NCBI RefSeq assembly: GCF_000389965.1
Contig: NC_021191.1
Span: forward strand, 4,713,501-4,777,500
DNA: 64,000 nucleotides
Source of the DNA: Actinoplanes sp. N902-109
GTDB lineage: Bacteria > Actinomycetota > Actinomycetes > Mycobacteriales > Micromonosporaceae
Direction: 5' to 3'
Shown: piece after piece, positions 51,849 to 60,496 of the stretch
Layout: the number at the start of each line of letters is the position of its first letter
How positions within the stretch are numbered: the stretch's first letter is position 1
The notes under the pieces: model-generated
Told to the model about the DNA's origin: nothing
The model's database searches: none
What the model saw: the letters and a program-made list of their open reading frames with translations, nothing else
Position numbers and translations under genes: made by a program

Positions 51849-52884
51849 GGTCGGCGAACTCGGCCGGGCCGTGCTGCCCGGCACCCCCGGGTCCGAAAAT
51901 GACCGCGTCGGTGCCCGCGGCGTAGTAGAACCGCCCGTCGGCCGCGCCGTGCTTGCGCAGGAAGTCGCCGCTGTAGCCGGCTTCCCGCGCGGCCGCGCGC
52001 AGCAGCGCCACGAACCGGCTGTCCGGGTCGGCGTGATGCGGCGGCCCGAGACTGTCCACCGTCACGCCCGCGCCCGACAGCGCTTTGAGAGACGAGCGGA
52101 TCTCGTCCTCCGTACGGCCGGTCAGCCCGTCGTCGTCCGGCGGGAACCGGATGTCGAGCCAGGCGGTGGCCTCCGCGGGCACCTGGTTGACCGCCCGGTT
52201 GCCGGTCTCGATGCGGGCGACGTTGACGGTCGTCGCCCAGTCCTCCGCGGCCGGCACGGGATGGCGTGCGAGCACCCGGTCGATCGCCGCGGTCAGCCGC
52301 AGCAGCGCGTTGTCGCCGAGCCACGGGTATGCCGCGTGCGCCGCGGTGCCGCCGGTGTGCAGCCGCACCTGCAGGATGCCCTTGGAGTCGGTGACGATGC
52401 GCAGCCCGCTCTGCTCGCCGATCACCACGAAGTCGGCGGTCACGCCCGCGGCGATCTGGTGCGCGGTGCCGTCGTGGCCGCCGACTTCCTCGTCGGTGAC
52501 GAGCTGCAGCCCGACCGGGTACGGCAGCCCCGGCGCGACGTCCCGGAAGACCTGGGCCAGCACCAGCGCCGCCAGCTTCATGTCCTGGGTGCCCCGGCCG
52601 TACAGACGATCGCCGTCGAGCCGGGCCCGGAACTGCTCGTCCGGCGCGGGCACGACATCGACATGGGCGTTGAGCAGCACCCGGAAGTGCGGGCGCGGCC
52701 CACCGGCCCACACCAGCGCACTGGGCTTGCCGCGCGACTCGAACCGCTGCACCGCCGGCCCCGGCCCCACCTGCCCGAGCACGAAGTCCAGTGCCTTGCG
52801 CAGCTCGCCCGGCCGATCAGCGGTCGACCGGATCGCGACCAGCTCGCCGGCCGCCGCGATGAACTCCCGTGCCGGAACAGCCAT
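51790..52884 (-). CDS. M20-family metallopeptidase (ArgE/DapE/CPG2-like)
   Basis: 364 residues. Zinc ligands and base: H and D in VLLNAHVDVVPAP, EE in VTDEEVGGHDGT, and the final His in GPGGAGQHGPAEFAD. A dimerisation domain with HAAYPWLGDNALL sits between. Hydrolyses an N-acyl or peptide bond; the exact substrate is unknown. Divergent from the rhodanese gene with 44 bp between starts. Confidence 0.9.
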   Translation of the reverse strand: MAVPAREFIAAAGELVAIRSTADRPGELRKALDFVLGQVGPGPAVQRFESRGKPSALVWAGGPRPHFRVLLNAHVDVVPAPDEQFRARLDGDRLYGRGTQDMKLAALVLAQVFRDVAPGLPYPVGLQLVTDEEVGGHDGTAHQIAAGVTADFVVIGEQSGLRIVTDSKGILQVRLHTGGTAAHAAYPWLGDNALLRLTAAIDRVLARHPVPAAEDWATTVNVARIETGNRAVNQVPAEATAWLDIRFPPDDDGLTGRTEDEIRSSLKALSGAGVTVDSLGPPHHADPDSRFVALLRAAAREAGYSGDFLRKHGAADGRFYYAAGTDAVIFGPGGAGQHGPAEFADLTTVEPYRRALTTFLTSCG

Positions 52885-52928
52885 GGCCGCGACGCTAACA
52901 CCCCCGCCGTCATGGCATCCTCGATCGC

Positions 52929-53790
52929 GTGAGCGAGCGCCCCAGTCGTGACGATGTCCTGATCACCGCAGCCGCCCTGCACAGCCGGCTGACCGAGCCG
53001 CAGCCGCCGGTCCTGCTGGACGTGCGCTGGGCCCTCGGCGACCCGCACGGGCGCCGGCACCACCTTGCCGGCCACGTGCCGGGCGCGGTCTACGTCGACC
53101 TCGACACCGAACTCGCCGCCCCGGCCACCCCCGGCGACGGCCGCCACCCGCTCCCCGACCTGGCCGACCTGCAGCGCAACGCCCGCCGCTGGGGTGTCAG
53201 CCGGGGCCGCGACGTGGTCGTCTACGACAACACCGGCGGGCTGGCCGCGGCCCGTGCCTGGTGGCTGCTGCGCTGGGCGGGCGTCGAACCGGTGCGCATC
53301 CTCGACGGCGGGCTCGCCGCCTGGGCCGCCGCCGGCTACCGGCAGGCTACCGGGGGACAGCGGGCCGCAGCCGCCCGGCGACATCGTGCTGACCCCCGGG
53401 CACCTGCCCACCCTGACCGCCGGCGAGGCCGCCGAGCTGGCCCGCGCCGGGGTGCTGCTCGATGCGCGGGCCGGCGAGCGCTACCGGGGCGAGACCGAGC
53501 CGGTCGACCCGCGTGCCGGGCACATCCCCGGTGCGGTCAGCGCCCCGACGGCGGGCAACCTGACCGACGGCGTCCCGCTGTTCCGGCCCGCCGAGCAGCT
53601 GCGCGAGCGCTTCCAGCAGCTGGACGGCAAGCCGGTCGGCGTCTACTGCGGTTCCGGGGTCACCGCCGCGCACGAGGTGGCCGCGCTGGCGGTGGCCGGG
53701 ATCGACGCCGCGCTCTACCCCGGTTCCTGGTCGGCGTGGAGCTCCGACCCGGCCCGTCCCGCCGCCACCGGGGCCGGTCAGGAGCTCTGA
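52929..53790 (+). pseudogene. Two-domain rhodanese (thiosulfate/3-mercaptopyruvate sulfurtransferase), one-base frameshift
   Basis: N-terminal rhodanese domain from GTG 52929 (PPVLLDVRWALGDPHG, HVPGAVYVDLDTEL, VVVYDNTGGLAAARAWWLL) in one frame, and the catalytic domain with active-site loop VYCGSGVTA in the next. Removing one G from the GGGGG at 53352-53356 joins them as GYRQATGDSGPQPPGDIV, restoring a normal about 286-residue SseA-like enzyme. A homopolymer error in the sequence or a real mutation are both possible; without it the product is truncated before the active-site cysteine. Confidence 0.85.
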
Positions 53791-54926
53791 CCGGCGGGGA
53801 TCGTGACGTGCACCTCGGGAAACTCCGGATTCGGTCCGGTGAGCAGGGGCGACCGGCGGTGCCGCAGATGCCGGTCGAAGAACGCGAGCGGGTAGGTCTG
53901 CTGCACCCGTACGGCATGGGCCGGGTCGAAGGACCCCACCCAGCCGGCCAGTTCCGCGTCGTCCCAGCCCAGGATGGCCCCGATCTGCGGCAGCAGCCAC
54001 TGGTAGTCGCTGTAGCCGAGATGCGGCGCGCCGTCGGTGCGCAGGTCGAGCCGCCACCCGCGCAGCTGCTCCCAGAACTCGGCGACGCCGGCCTCGGCGT
54101 CCCGGGTGAACTCGGCGGTCATCAGCATGAACGGCCGGTCCAGCCCGGCGACCGGCGGCTGCGCCTGCATCGGACCGTCCAGGCTGAGCCCGGCGCGCAC
54201 CCGGCGGTCCTCGTTCATCACCAGGGCGGTCGCGGTGCCACCCTTGGACCAGCCGGTCATCCCGATGCGGTGCGGGTCGATCGCGGCGCCCAGCCCGGCG
54301 GGCAGCCGGCGCCGTTCGATGTCCGGGTTGTGACCGGCCGCCAGTTCCCCGATGCGGTCCAGCACTGCGCGCACGTCGCGGGCGTGGTCCCACGGTGTGA
54401 CCGACGCCTGCTCGTCGGGGATGACAAGCTCACCCCCGGGCCCCAGCCCGTACGAATCGGCGTGGTCCACAGTCCCGGCCAGACAGCCGTGGCTGGCGAG
54501 TTCCTGCACCATGATCGTGGTCTCCGAGCGATGCCCGTCGGCGCTGTGCGAGTACACCACGACGGGCCGCCGCTCGCCGGTCCGCAACACCGGTGCGCCG
54601 CGGTGGCCCGCCGTGCGGGGTGCACCCAGCCCGGGCGGCAAGCCGTTGGCCGCCAGCAACGCCCGCATCGGTGCGGCGGCCAGCCACGACGCCACCGGGT
54701 AACGGCCTGCGCCCGGGGCGGCCGGGTACCAGAGGCTGACCGGCAGCGCCCGCCCGGCCGGGCCCTCGACGTGCAGATCCACGGTGCCCACCGGATGCGG
54801 CCCGGTCGGCACCGGCAGGGCGAGCCGGGGTGCTGCCGAAGCAGGCCCGGTTGCGTGCAACGGCACGCTGAGGCCGGTGGCCAGAGCGGCGGTGAGCAGG
54901 GTGCGCCGGGTCGGACTGGGGGTCAT
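53778..54926 (-). CDS. Tat-exported alpha/beta hydrolase
   Basis: 382 residues from ATG 54926, overlapping the regulator's stop by one base (TGATG). The leader SPTRRTLLTAALATGL is a Tat-like signal. Nucleophile in MTGWSKGGTATAL (G-x-S-x-G), oxyanion side in VVYSHSADGHRSET, and late His in HAVRVQQTYPLAFFDRHLRH. Resembles dienelactone hydrolase/PAF-acetylhydrolase-like lipases. Last gene of the membrane protein-regulator-hydrolase operon. Overlaps the rhodanese end by 13 bp. Confidence 0.87.
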   Translation of the reverse strand: MTPSPTRRTLLTAALATGLSVPLHATGPASAAPRLALPVPTGPHPVGTVDLHVEGPAGRALPVSLWYPAAPGAGRYPVASWLAAAPMRALLAANGLPPGLGAPRTAGHRGAPVLRTGERRPVVVYSHSADGHRSETTIMVQELASHGCLAGTVDHADSYGLGPGGELVIPDEQASVTPWDHARDVRAVLDRIGELAAGHNPDIERRRLPAGLGAAIDPHRIGMTGWSKGGTATALVMNEDRRVRAGLSLDGPMQAQPPVAGLDRPFMLMTAEFTRDAEAGVAEFWEQLRGWRLDLRTDGAPHLGYSDYQWLLPQIGAILGWDDAELAGWVGSFDPAHAVRVQQTYPLAFFDRHLRHRRSPLLTGPNPEFPEVHVTIPAGQSS

Positions 54927-55291
54927 CACTCCTCCATCGGGTCGGTCGTCTCCACCCGGGCGATGAGCAGCTTCAACCGCCCGATCTCGGCGGCCAGCGC
55001 GGCGCTCCCGGCCGCGGTGAGGGTGATCCAGGTGCGGGCGCGCCGCCCTTCGTACCCTTTCTCCACCGCAACCAGCCCGGCTGTGTCCAACACGTTCAAG
55101 TGCTGTGAGAGGTTGCCGGCGGTCAGCTGCAACTGGGTGCGCAGATAGCCGAACTCCACCCGTCCCGCCTCGTGCGCGATCGTGAGGATGCCGAGCCGCA
55201 CCCGCTGGTGCACCACGTCGTCCAGCCCGGTGACCGGGTGCTGGTCCGGCCGGTCGGCGGTGGGGTCGGGCGTGCCGGTCACCGCGGTCAC
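54926..55291 (-). CDS. Winged-helix transcriptional regulator
   Basis: 121 residues from GTG 55291, overlapping the membrane gene's stop (GTGA). VVHQRVRLGILTIAHEAGRV, then FGYLRTQLQLTAGNLSQHLN, LDTAGLVAVEKGYEGRRART is the HTH_34-type winged helix, a small MarR/ArsR-like family with no metal site. It probably represses its own operon through the AGGTTTG palindrome upstream of the membrane gene. Ligand unknown. Confidence 0.88.
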   Translation of the reverse strand: MTAVTGTPDPTADRPDQHPVTGLDDVVHQRVRLGILTIAHEAGRVEFGYLRTQLQLTAGNLSQHLNVLDTAGLVAVEKGYEGRRARTWITLTAAGSAALAAEIGRLKLLIARVETTDPMEE

Positions 55292-55977
55292 CGGGACAGC
55301 CGCCGCCGGGCCGCCACCGCGAACCCGAGCGCCCCCGCCAGCAGCACCACACCGCTGATCGCCTGCGGCACCGCGAACCCGGCCCGGATCCCCCACGACG
55401 CGGGCCCCAGCCCGTGGTCGATCGGCAGCACCAGCAGCACCAGCGCCAGGTAGCCGGCGGTGAACAAGCCCAGCGCCACGTTGCGTTCCAGCCAGGCCAG
55501 CACCAGCAGCGCCACCCCGATGGTCCCCCACGGCGCGATCAGCCGGTCGACCACGAGCACCCACGCCGGGAACATGTGCGGGTGGCCCGGGAAGTACAGC
55601 GCGGCGGCCACCCAGGCGGCGGTGAACACCACGGTCGTCGCGGCCCCGGTGATGACGTACGGCAGCACCCGCGCTCCCAGCCCCCGGGCCCGCGCGGCAC
55701 GGACGTAGAGGAAGGCAATTCCCGCGTACGCCACCAGCAGCGCCGCCGGCCAGTAGTACAGCACGCCCCGCCGCGCGAACTGGCAAGCCCCGCTGGGCAG
55801 GCAGTGCAGCCACAGTCCGAACCAGTCGAACGGGATCCCGGCCAGCGTCACCACCCCGAGCACCAGCAACGCCACCCAGCTGGCGCGGCGATCGACCCGC
55901 ACCCCACGGGCCAGCGCCCGCATCTCGGCCAGCACCCGCCGGGCGTCGTCCCCGCCCGGCACCGATTCAGCAGTCAT
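55288..55977 (-). CDS. Multi-pass membrane protein
   Basis: 229 residues from ATG 55977 with about six hydrophobic segments (for example SWVALLVLGVVTLAGIPFDW, GTIGVALLVLAWLERN, VVLLAGALGFAVAARRR). No transporter motif recognised. Coupled to the winged-helix regulator, a common arrangement where the regulator controls the membrane protein. The palindrome at 55984-56002 lies 7 bp before the start codon. Confidence 0.8.
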   Translation of the reverse strand: MTAESVPGGDDARRVLAEMRALARGVRVDRRASWVALLVLGVVTLAGIPFDWFGLWLHCLPSGACQFARRGVLYYWPAALLVAYAGIAFLYVRAARARGLGARVLPYVITGAATTVVFTAAWVAAALYFPGHPHMFPAWVLVVDRLIAPWGTIGVALLVLAWLERNVALGLFTAGYLALVLLVLPIDHGLGPASWGIRAGFAVPQAISGVVLLAGALGFAVAARRRLSR

Positions 55978-55983
55978 GCCAAC

Positions 55984-56002
55984 AGGTTTGCACAACAAAC
56001 CT
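55984..56002. promoter_or_regulatory. AGGTTTG-N5-CAAACCT operator
   Basis: AGGTTTGcacaaCAAACCT, 7-bp perfect inverted repeat around five bases, just upstream of the start codon of the membrane-protein/regulator/hydrolase operon (minus strand). Best candidate for the binding site of the winged-helix regulator encoded there. Confidence 0.65.
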
Positions 56003-56139
56003 ATTGGCGCCACCACCTCTTCGAAAATTCGCCGGGAATGTCCGCATGGCGGCTTGCCGGACGATCGCGGAGGCGGCATCACATCGCCAGCACGCCCCGG
56101 CACCGCCGCAGCGCAGAAGATCCTGCTGAAACTGGCCTG

Positions 56140-56372
56140 CACGAGATGTTGCGGCAACGCGACGAGCTGGCCACTGAGGTCGAGCAGAAGCAGCTGAAAC
56201 GCGCGTTCTTCCTCGCCGCGTTCGCCGCGCTGGCACACCCGCCCTCGGGCGTCTCCTACGACCGCAAGAGAGCCTAGGCAAACGACACAACGCCGCCCTC
56301 ATCTGCCTCGCCCGCCGCCGCGTCGACGTCCTATTCGCCATGCTCCGCGACCACAAGCCCTACCTGTTCTGT
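56140..56372 (+). pseudogene. IS110-family transposase C-terminal remnant
   Basis: MLRQRDELATEVEQKQLKRA, FFLAAFAALAHPPSGVSYDR then, after a stop/frameshift near 56275, GKRHNAALICLARRRVDVLF and AMLRDHKPYLF: the C-terminal end of an IS110/IS116/IS902-type transposase. The catalytic N-terminal DEDD part is absent. The IS481 copy begins right where this remnant ends. Confidence 0.8.
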
Positions 56373-56395
56373 CCACGGACGTTGGTGACGGGGCG
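56371..56395. repeat. IS481 left terminal repeat
   Basis: Starts TGTCCACGGACGTTGGTGAC, a typical IS481-family end, 101 bp before the transposase start. The complementary right end is not found after the transposase region at 57430-57450. Confidence 0.65.
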
Positions 56396-56471
56396 AAGTA
56401 GCTGAAATGGGTGAGGACCTCCGGGTGAAGTGGAGCTTGTCGAAGGTTCCGCTGCACCCGGGAGGTCCTCT

Positions 56472-57788
56472 ATGCCCCACGCTAACGCCACGCTGACCGA
56501 ACGCGGCCGATTGCGGCTGGCCCGGCGCGTCGTCGATGAGAAGTGGCCGCTACGCCGGGCCGCGGAACGCTTCCAGGTCAGTGTGACAACGGCGAAACGC
56601 TGGTCGCAGCGGTACCGCATGGACGGCGCGGCGGGCATGGCCGACCGTTCCAGCCGGCCACGCACCAGCCCGAACCGCACCCCGGCCCCGGTCGAGCGCA
56701 AGGTCCTGCACCTGCGCCGCAGCAAACGCCTCGGACCAGTACGTATCGGCTGGCTGCTCGGACTCCCGGCCTCGACCTGCCACGCGATCCTGCGCCGCCA
56801 CCACAGTCCCCGCCTGGCCGACCTCGACCACAGCAGCCGTGAAACGATTCGCCGTTACGAACACGTCCAGCCCGGGGACCTGATCCACGTCGACGTGAAA
56901 AAGCTCGGCAACATCCCCGACGGTGGCGGCCACCGCAGCCAGGGCCGCCACCAAGGCCAGCTCAACCGCACCGCCACACCCGGGCACATCAACGGCATCA
57001 ACGGTGCTGCCCGGCTCGGCTACGCCTACCTGCACACCGCTATCGACGAACATTCCCGCCTGGCTTACACCGAGATCCTCAGCGACGAGACGAAAGAAAC
57101 CGCGACCGGGTTCTGGCGGCGCGCGCATGCCTGGTTCAGTGCCCACGGCATCACCATCAGCCGGGTCCTGACCGACAACGGAGCCTGCTACATCTCCCGG
57201 CTCTGGCATCAAACCTGCGCCGAGCTCGGCGTCGCCGTGAAGAAAACCCGCCCCTACCGGCCACAGACGAACGGCAAGGTCGAACGTTTCCACCGCACCC
57301 TGGCCGACGAATGGGCCTACGCCAAGGCCTGCACCAGCGAAAACGCCCGACGCAAAGCTCTACCCCGAATCCTGCACACCTACAATTACCACCGCCACCA
57401 CTCCGCCATTGGCGGCCCACCCGCCAGCCGGGTTCCTAACCTGGCTGGGCAGAAAACCTACCGAGCCCAGCTCACCGAACACGCCCTCGCCGCTCACTGC
57501 CTGGCGGTGCTGCAGGCGGCCGGGGCCACCCCCGCCGACGTGGTGCGGTCGGTCGTTTATGTGGTGAGCCCGGACAGCGCCGTCCTGTCGGCGGTGTGGC
57601 GGCACCTCCAGGCGTCGCCACTGGCCGAGGCCTTCAGCTCAGCCAGTACGTTGCTGGGCGTGGCAGCTCTCGGCTACGACGGCCAGCTCGTCGAGGTGGA
57701 CCTGACCGCGGCGGTGCCGCCCGCGGCGGGCGGACCGGACGACGAGACCCCGACGCCCCGATCCGGGGCGCGGCCGGTCACGGGTTGA
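56472..57788 (+). CDS. IS481 transposase fused in frame to RidA C-terminal part
   Basis: 438 residues from ATG 56472. Residues 1 to about 330: HTH (RRAAERFQVSVTTAKRW) and DDE integrase core (DLIHVDVKKLG, VLTDNGACY, QTNGKVERFHRTLADE), ending ASRVPNLAGQ, where IS481 transposases normally finish. Instead of a stop the frame runs on into TEHALAAHCLAVLQAAGATP, DVVRSVVYVVSPDSAVL and LGYDGQLVEVDLTA, the second half of a RidA/YjgF protein. The right IS end and RidA N-terminal half are gone. The transposase core looks intact, but with one end the copy cannot move normally. Confidence 0.85.
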   Translation: MPHANATLTERGRLRLARRVVDEKWPLRRAAERFQVSVTTAKRWSQRYRMDGAAGMADRSSRPRTSPNRTPAPVERKVLHLRRSKRLGPVRIGWLLGLPASTCHAILRRHHSPRLADLDHSSRETIRRYEHVQPGDLIHVDVKKLGNIPDGGGHRSQGRHQGQLNRTATPGHINGINGAARLGYAYLHTAIDEHSRLAYTEILSDETKETATGFWRRAHAWFSAHGITISRVLTDNGACYISRLWHQTCAELGVAVKKTRPYRPQTNGKVERFHRTLADEWAYAKACTSENARRKALPRILHTYNYHRHHSAIGGPPASRVPNLAGQKTYRAQLTEHALAAHCLAVLQAAGATPADVVRSVVYVVSPDSAVLSAVWRHLQASPLAEAFSSASTLLGVAALGYDGQLVEVDLTAAVPPAAGGPDDETPTPRSGARPVTG

Positions 57789-58218
57789 CGGCTGTCCCGG
57801 AGGCCGGCAGGCACATCTGCGCCACCGCCGAGCTGACATCGCTCAGGGCCGCATCCCCCGCCGCAGCGTGTTCGTCGAGCGTGCTCACTTGCGCCGTCAA
57901 GGCGTCGCGCAGCCCCGCACCGGTGGCCTCGGCCGCCAGCGGCCGCACGGCATCGGCCCACGCGGCCCAGTACTTCCGGCGGATCCCGGTGGCACCGGTG
58001 ACGGGCTTGCCTTCGTACGCATCAGCGATCGTGCGGTTGTAGGCCTCGGCCTCGGGCGCGGTGTTCGTGAGGAACGGCGCCTCGGCCTGCCGCCACCGCG
58101 CGCAGATCGCCGCCGTGTTGTCGGCCGGGGCCGCCGGCTCAGCCGCATCCCCGGCGCCGCAGCCACCCAGCCCGGCCACCGCCGCCACCAGCACCACACC
58201 ACACCACATTCGCATCAT
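57778..58218 (-). CDS. Lipoprotein, hypothetical, 146 aa
   Basis: MMRMWCGVVLVAAVAGLGGCG: signal with lipobox LGGC (Cys at about 20). The mature part is helical with one further Cys near ICARWRQAE and one in AQMCLPASG, maybe a disulfide. No domain recognised. Convergent with the IS481-RidA fusion (11-bp overlap). Confidence 0.72.
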   Translation of the reverse strand: MMRMWCGVVLVAAVAGLGGCGAGDAAEPAAPADNTAAICARWRQAEAPFLTNTAPEAEAYNRTIADAYEGKPVTGATGIRRKYWAAWADAVRPLAAEATGAGLRDALTAQVSTLDEHAAAGDAALSDVSSAVAQMCLPASGTAVNP

Positions 58219-58351
58219 CGCGCAGCACGCTACGCGATGCGTCCCCCGCCCCGCGATCCACCCCGGCCACCGCCACTACGTCAGTTTGCGTAGGCCGGGG
58301 CCGCCCCCGGGCGGACGCCGGACAGCCGCCGGCCAAGAGATAGTCAGGGAC

Positions 58352-58438
58352 ATGACGAGATGGACGTTCGCCGCCGCGGTGCTCCTCGGTGGCGCGGCAC
58401 TGCGGCAGGCCGGGACCGCGGAAGGAGTCCGACGGTGA
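58352..58438 (+). CDS. 28-residue leader-like ORF
   Basis: ATG 58352 to TGA 58436-58438, MTRWTFAAAVLLGGAALRQA then GTAEGVRR. Its stop overlaps the GTG of the next gene, so it may couple translation, or be a chance ORF. Basic N-terminus and a short hydrophobic stretch. Weak evidence. Confidence 0.3.
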   Translation: MTRWTFAAAVLLGGAALRQAGTAEGVRR

Positions 58439-58782
58439 AGCGGCTGTCGCTGGCCGGGCTGGCCGTGGGCGTGCTGGGACTGGTCATCCAGTGGATCGCG
58501 GACCCGGGGAAGTTTCCCGTGTTCCCGCCGGGGATCATTGTCATCGTGGCGTGCGCCGGGCTCGTGGTGGCCGTGCGGCGCTGGTGGTCGCCGGTGTTCG
58601 CGGTGCTCATCGCGCTGTGGATCCTGCTCGGCGGGCTGGCGACCGGGCAGTTGACGCCGAATCTGACCTCCAGCGACGCGGGCACGGTCGCCGGCAATGT
58701 CGTCATGTCCCTGGGACTCGCGGTTGCCGCGGTCACCGGGGTGGCGGCGATGGCCGGGGCCCGCCGGGTGCGGACGAGATGA
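58435..58782 (+). CDS. Small membrane protein, 115 aa
   Basis: GTG 58435 with GGAAGGAG upstream. Four hydrophobic segments (LAGLAVGVLGLVIQWIAD, GIIVIVACAGLVVAVRRW, VFAVLIALWILLGGLATG, VVMSLGLAVAAVTGVAAMAG). Stop overlaps the histidine kinase start (ATGA). Probably part of the sensing unit or its accessory. No family named. Confidence 0.72.
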   Translation: MKRLSLAGLAVGVLGLVIQWIADPGKFPVFPPGIIVIVACAGLVVAVRRWWSPVFAVLIALWILLGGLATGQLTPNLTSSDAGTVAGNVVMSLGLAVAAVTGVAAMAGARRVRTR

Positions 58783-59852
58783 AGCAGGTGGCGTGGGCGG
58801 CCGGGCTGGCGGTGGTCCTCGTCGTCGGCACGGTCCGGGTGGCCGCGGGGCAAGGGGTGGGGCTCGGCGCCGGGGCGCTGGCCCTGGTCGTGACCGCCGC
58901 CCTGGTGACGGTGGGGCTGCGGCGGCATCCGCTGGGGGCCCTGGCCGGGGCGATGCTGACGGTCAGCGGGTACCTGCTGGCCGGTTACCCGTACGGTCCG
59001 GTGCAGGTGTGCATGGTCATCGCGATGTTCGAGGTGGCCCGGCGCCGGCCGTTGCGGACGTCCGCGGTGGCGTGCGGCCTCGCCGCGGTGCTCGCGGCGG
59101 TGACGATTCTGCTGCGCTCGGAGCCGGCGGTGCACGAGCCGCTGCTGCTCGCGGCCGGGTGGACCGGGTGGGTGGTGCTGCCGTGGTCGGTGGGGGCTCT
59201 GCTGCACGTCACCGGCGAGGCCCGGGAGCGGGCGCGGCGGGAGCTCGTGGACCGCACCGCCGCGGCCGAGCGGATCCGGCTGGCCGGTGCGGTCCACGAC
59301 GTCGCCGGGCACGGCTTCGCCCTGGTCGCCATGCACGCCGGGATCGCGCTGCTGGTGCTCGAGGAGGATGCCGCTCAGGCCCGCGCGTCGCTGGAGGCGA
59401 TCAAGGCGACGAGTGACGCGTCGCTGGCGGAGCTGCGCGGCATGCTCGACGCGTTCCACCCGCGTCCGGCGGCGACCGGGCTGGCCCGGCTGGGGGCGCT
59501 CGTGGACGAGGTCCGCACGGCCGGCCTGCCGGTGGGGCTGACCCTGGCCGACGTCACGCTGACCGCCGAGGCCGACGCGGTGGCGTACCGGGTGGTGCAG
59601 GAGTCGTTGACCAACGTGCTGCGGCACGCCGGGCCGACCACCGCGGACGTCCGGGTCGGCCCGGCCGGCGGTGACGTGCTGGTCGAGGTCACCGATTACG
59701 GGGGTACCGGCCGGGGCGCTGCCGCGGGCGGGCGCGGGCTGGCCGGGTTGCGGGACACGGTGGAGGCGGCCGGCGGCCGGTTCACTGCGGGACCGACACC
59801 CCGTGGTGGCTTCCAGGTGACGGCACGGCTGCCGATGGGAGGTGCGGCATGA
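58779..59852 (+). CDS. Sensor histidine kinase (HisKA_3/NarL-partner type)
   Basis: 357 residues from ATG 58779. About five N-terminal membrane spans (to about 145), then the phospho-accepting GAVHDVAGHGFALVAMHAG (His in HDVAGH), and HATPase motifs: N-box VVQESLTNVLRHA, VEVTDYGGTG, GRGLAGLRDTVE. Signal sensed unknown. Overlaps the response regulator by 4 bp: one two-component system. Confidence 0.9.
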   Translation: MKQVAWAAGLAVVLVVGTVRVAAGQGVGLGAGALALVVTAALVTVGLRRHPLGALAGAMLTVSGYLLAGYPYGPVQVCMVIAMFEVARRRPLRTSAVACGLAAVLAAVTILLRSEPAVHEPLLLAAGWTGWVVLPWSVGALLHVTGEARERARRELVDRTAAAERIRLAGAVHDVAGHGFALVAMHAGIALLVLEEDAAQARASLEAIKATSDASLAELRGMLDAFHPRPAATGLARLGALVDEVRTAGLPVGLTLADVTLTAEADAVAYRVVQESLTNVLRHAGPTTADVRVGPAGGDVLVEVTDYGGTGRGAAAGGRGLAGLRDTVEAAGGRFTAGPTPRGGFQVTARLPMGGAA

Positions 59853-60496
59853 TCCGCGTGGTGCTGGCCGACGACGAGAGCCTCGTGCGCATGGGCCTGC
59901 GTGTCCTCATCGACCGGGAGGACGACCTGGCCGTGGCAGGTGAGGCCGCGTCGGGCCCGGAGGCGCTGCGGGTCGTGCGCGAGACCCGCCCGGACGTGCT
60001 GCTGCTGGACGTCCGCATGCCCGGCATGGACGGCCTCGCCACGCTGCGGGCCATCACCGCCGACCCGGAGCTGGCCGCGCTGCGGGTGGTCATCGTGACC
60101 ACGTTCGAGATCGACAGCTACATCTTCGCGGCCCTGCAGGCCGGGGCCGCCGGTTTCGTCCTCAAGGACACCGCCCCCGCCGACCTGGTCCGGGCGATCC
60201 GGGTGGCGGCGGCCGGTGAGGCGCTGCTGTCGCCGTCGGTGACCCGGCGGGTGGTGTCGATGTTCAGCCAGCCCGGGGGCGCGGTGACCGGCATCGACAC
60301 GCTGACCGGCCGGGAACGCGAGATCGTCGCCTGGGTCACCACCGGCCACACCAATGAGCAGATCGCCCGCGAGCTCCGGCTGAGCCCGGCCACCGTACGC
60401 ACCCACGCCGGCCGCGCGATGGTCAAGCTCAACGCCCGTACCCGCGCCCAGCTCGTGGTCATCGGTGTCCGCGCCGGCCTCACGGTGGACCGCTGA
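59849..60496 (+). CDS. NarL/FixJ-family response regulator
   Basis: 215 residues. Receiver domain with LADDESLVRMG, phospho-acceptor D54 in DVLLLDVRMPGMDG, and KDTAPADLV lysine. LuxR-type HTH at about 150-205: LTGREREIVAWVTTGHTNEQ, IARELRLSPATVRTHAGRAM. Works with the kinase encoded directly upstream. Targets not evident; the following DUF2306 gene is the nearest. Confidence 0.93.
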   Translation: MIRVVLADDESLVRMGLRVLIDREDDLAVAGEAASGPEALRVVRETRPDVLLLDVRMPGMDGLATLRAITADPELAALRVVIVTTFEIDSYIFAALQAGAAGFVLKDTAPADLVRAIRVAAAGEALLSPSVTRRVVSMFSQPGGAVTGIDTLTGREREIVAWVTTGHTNEQIARELRLSPATVRTHAGRAMVKLNARTRAQLVVIGVRAGLTVDR

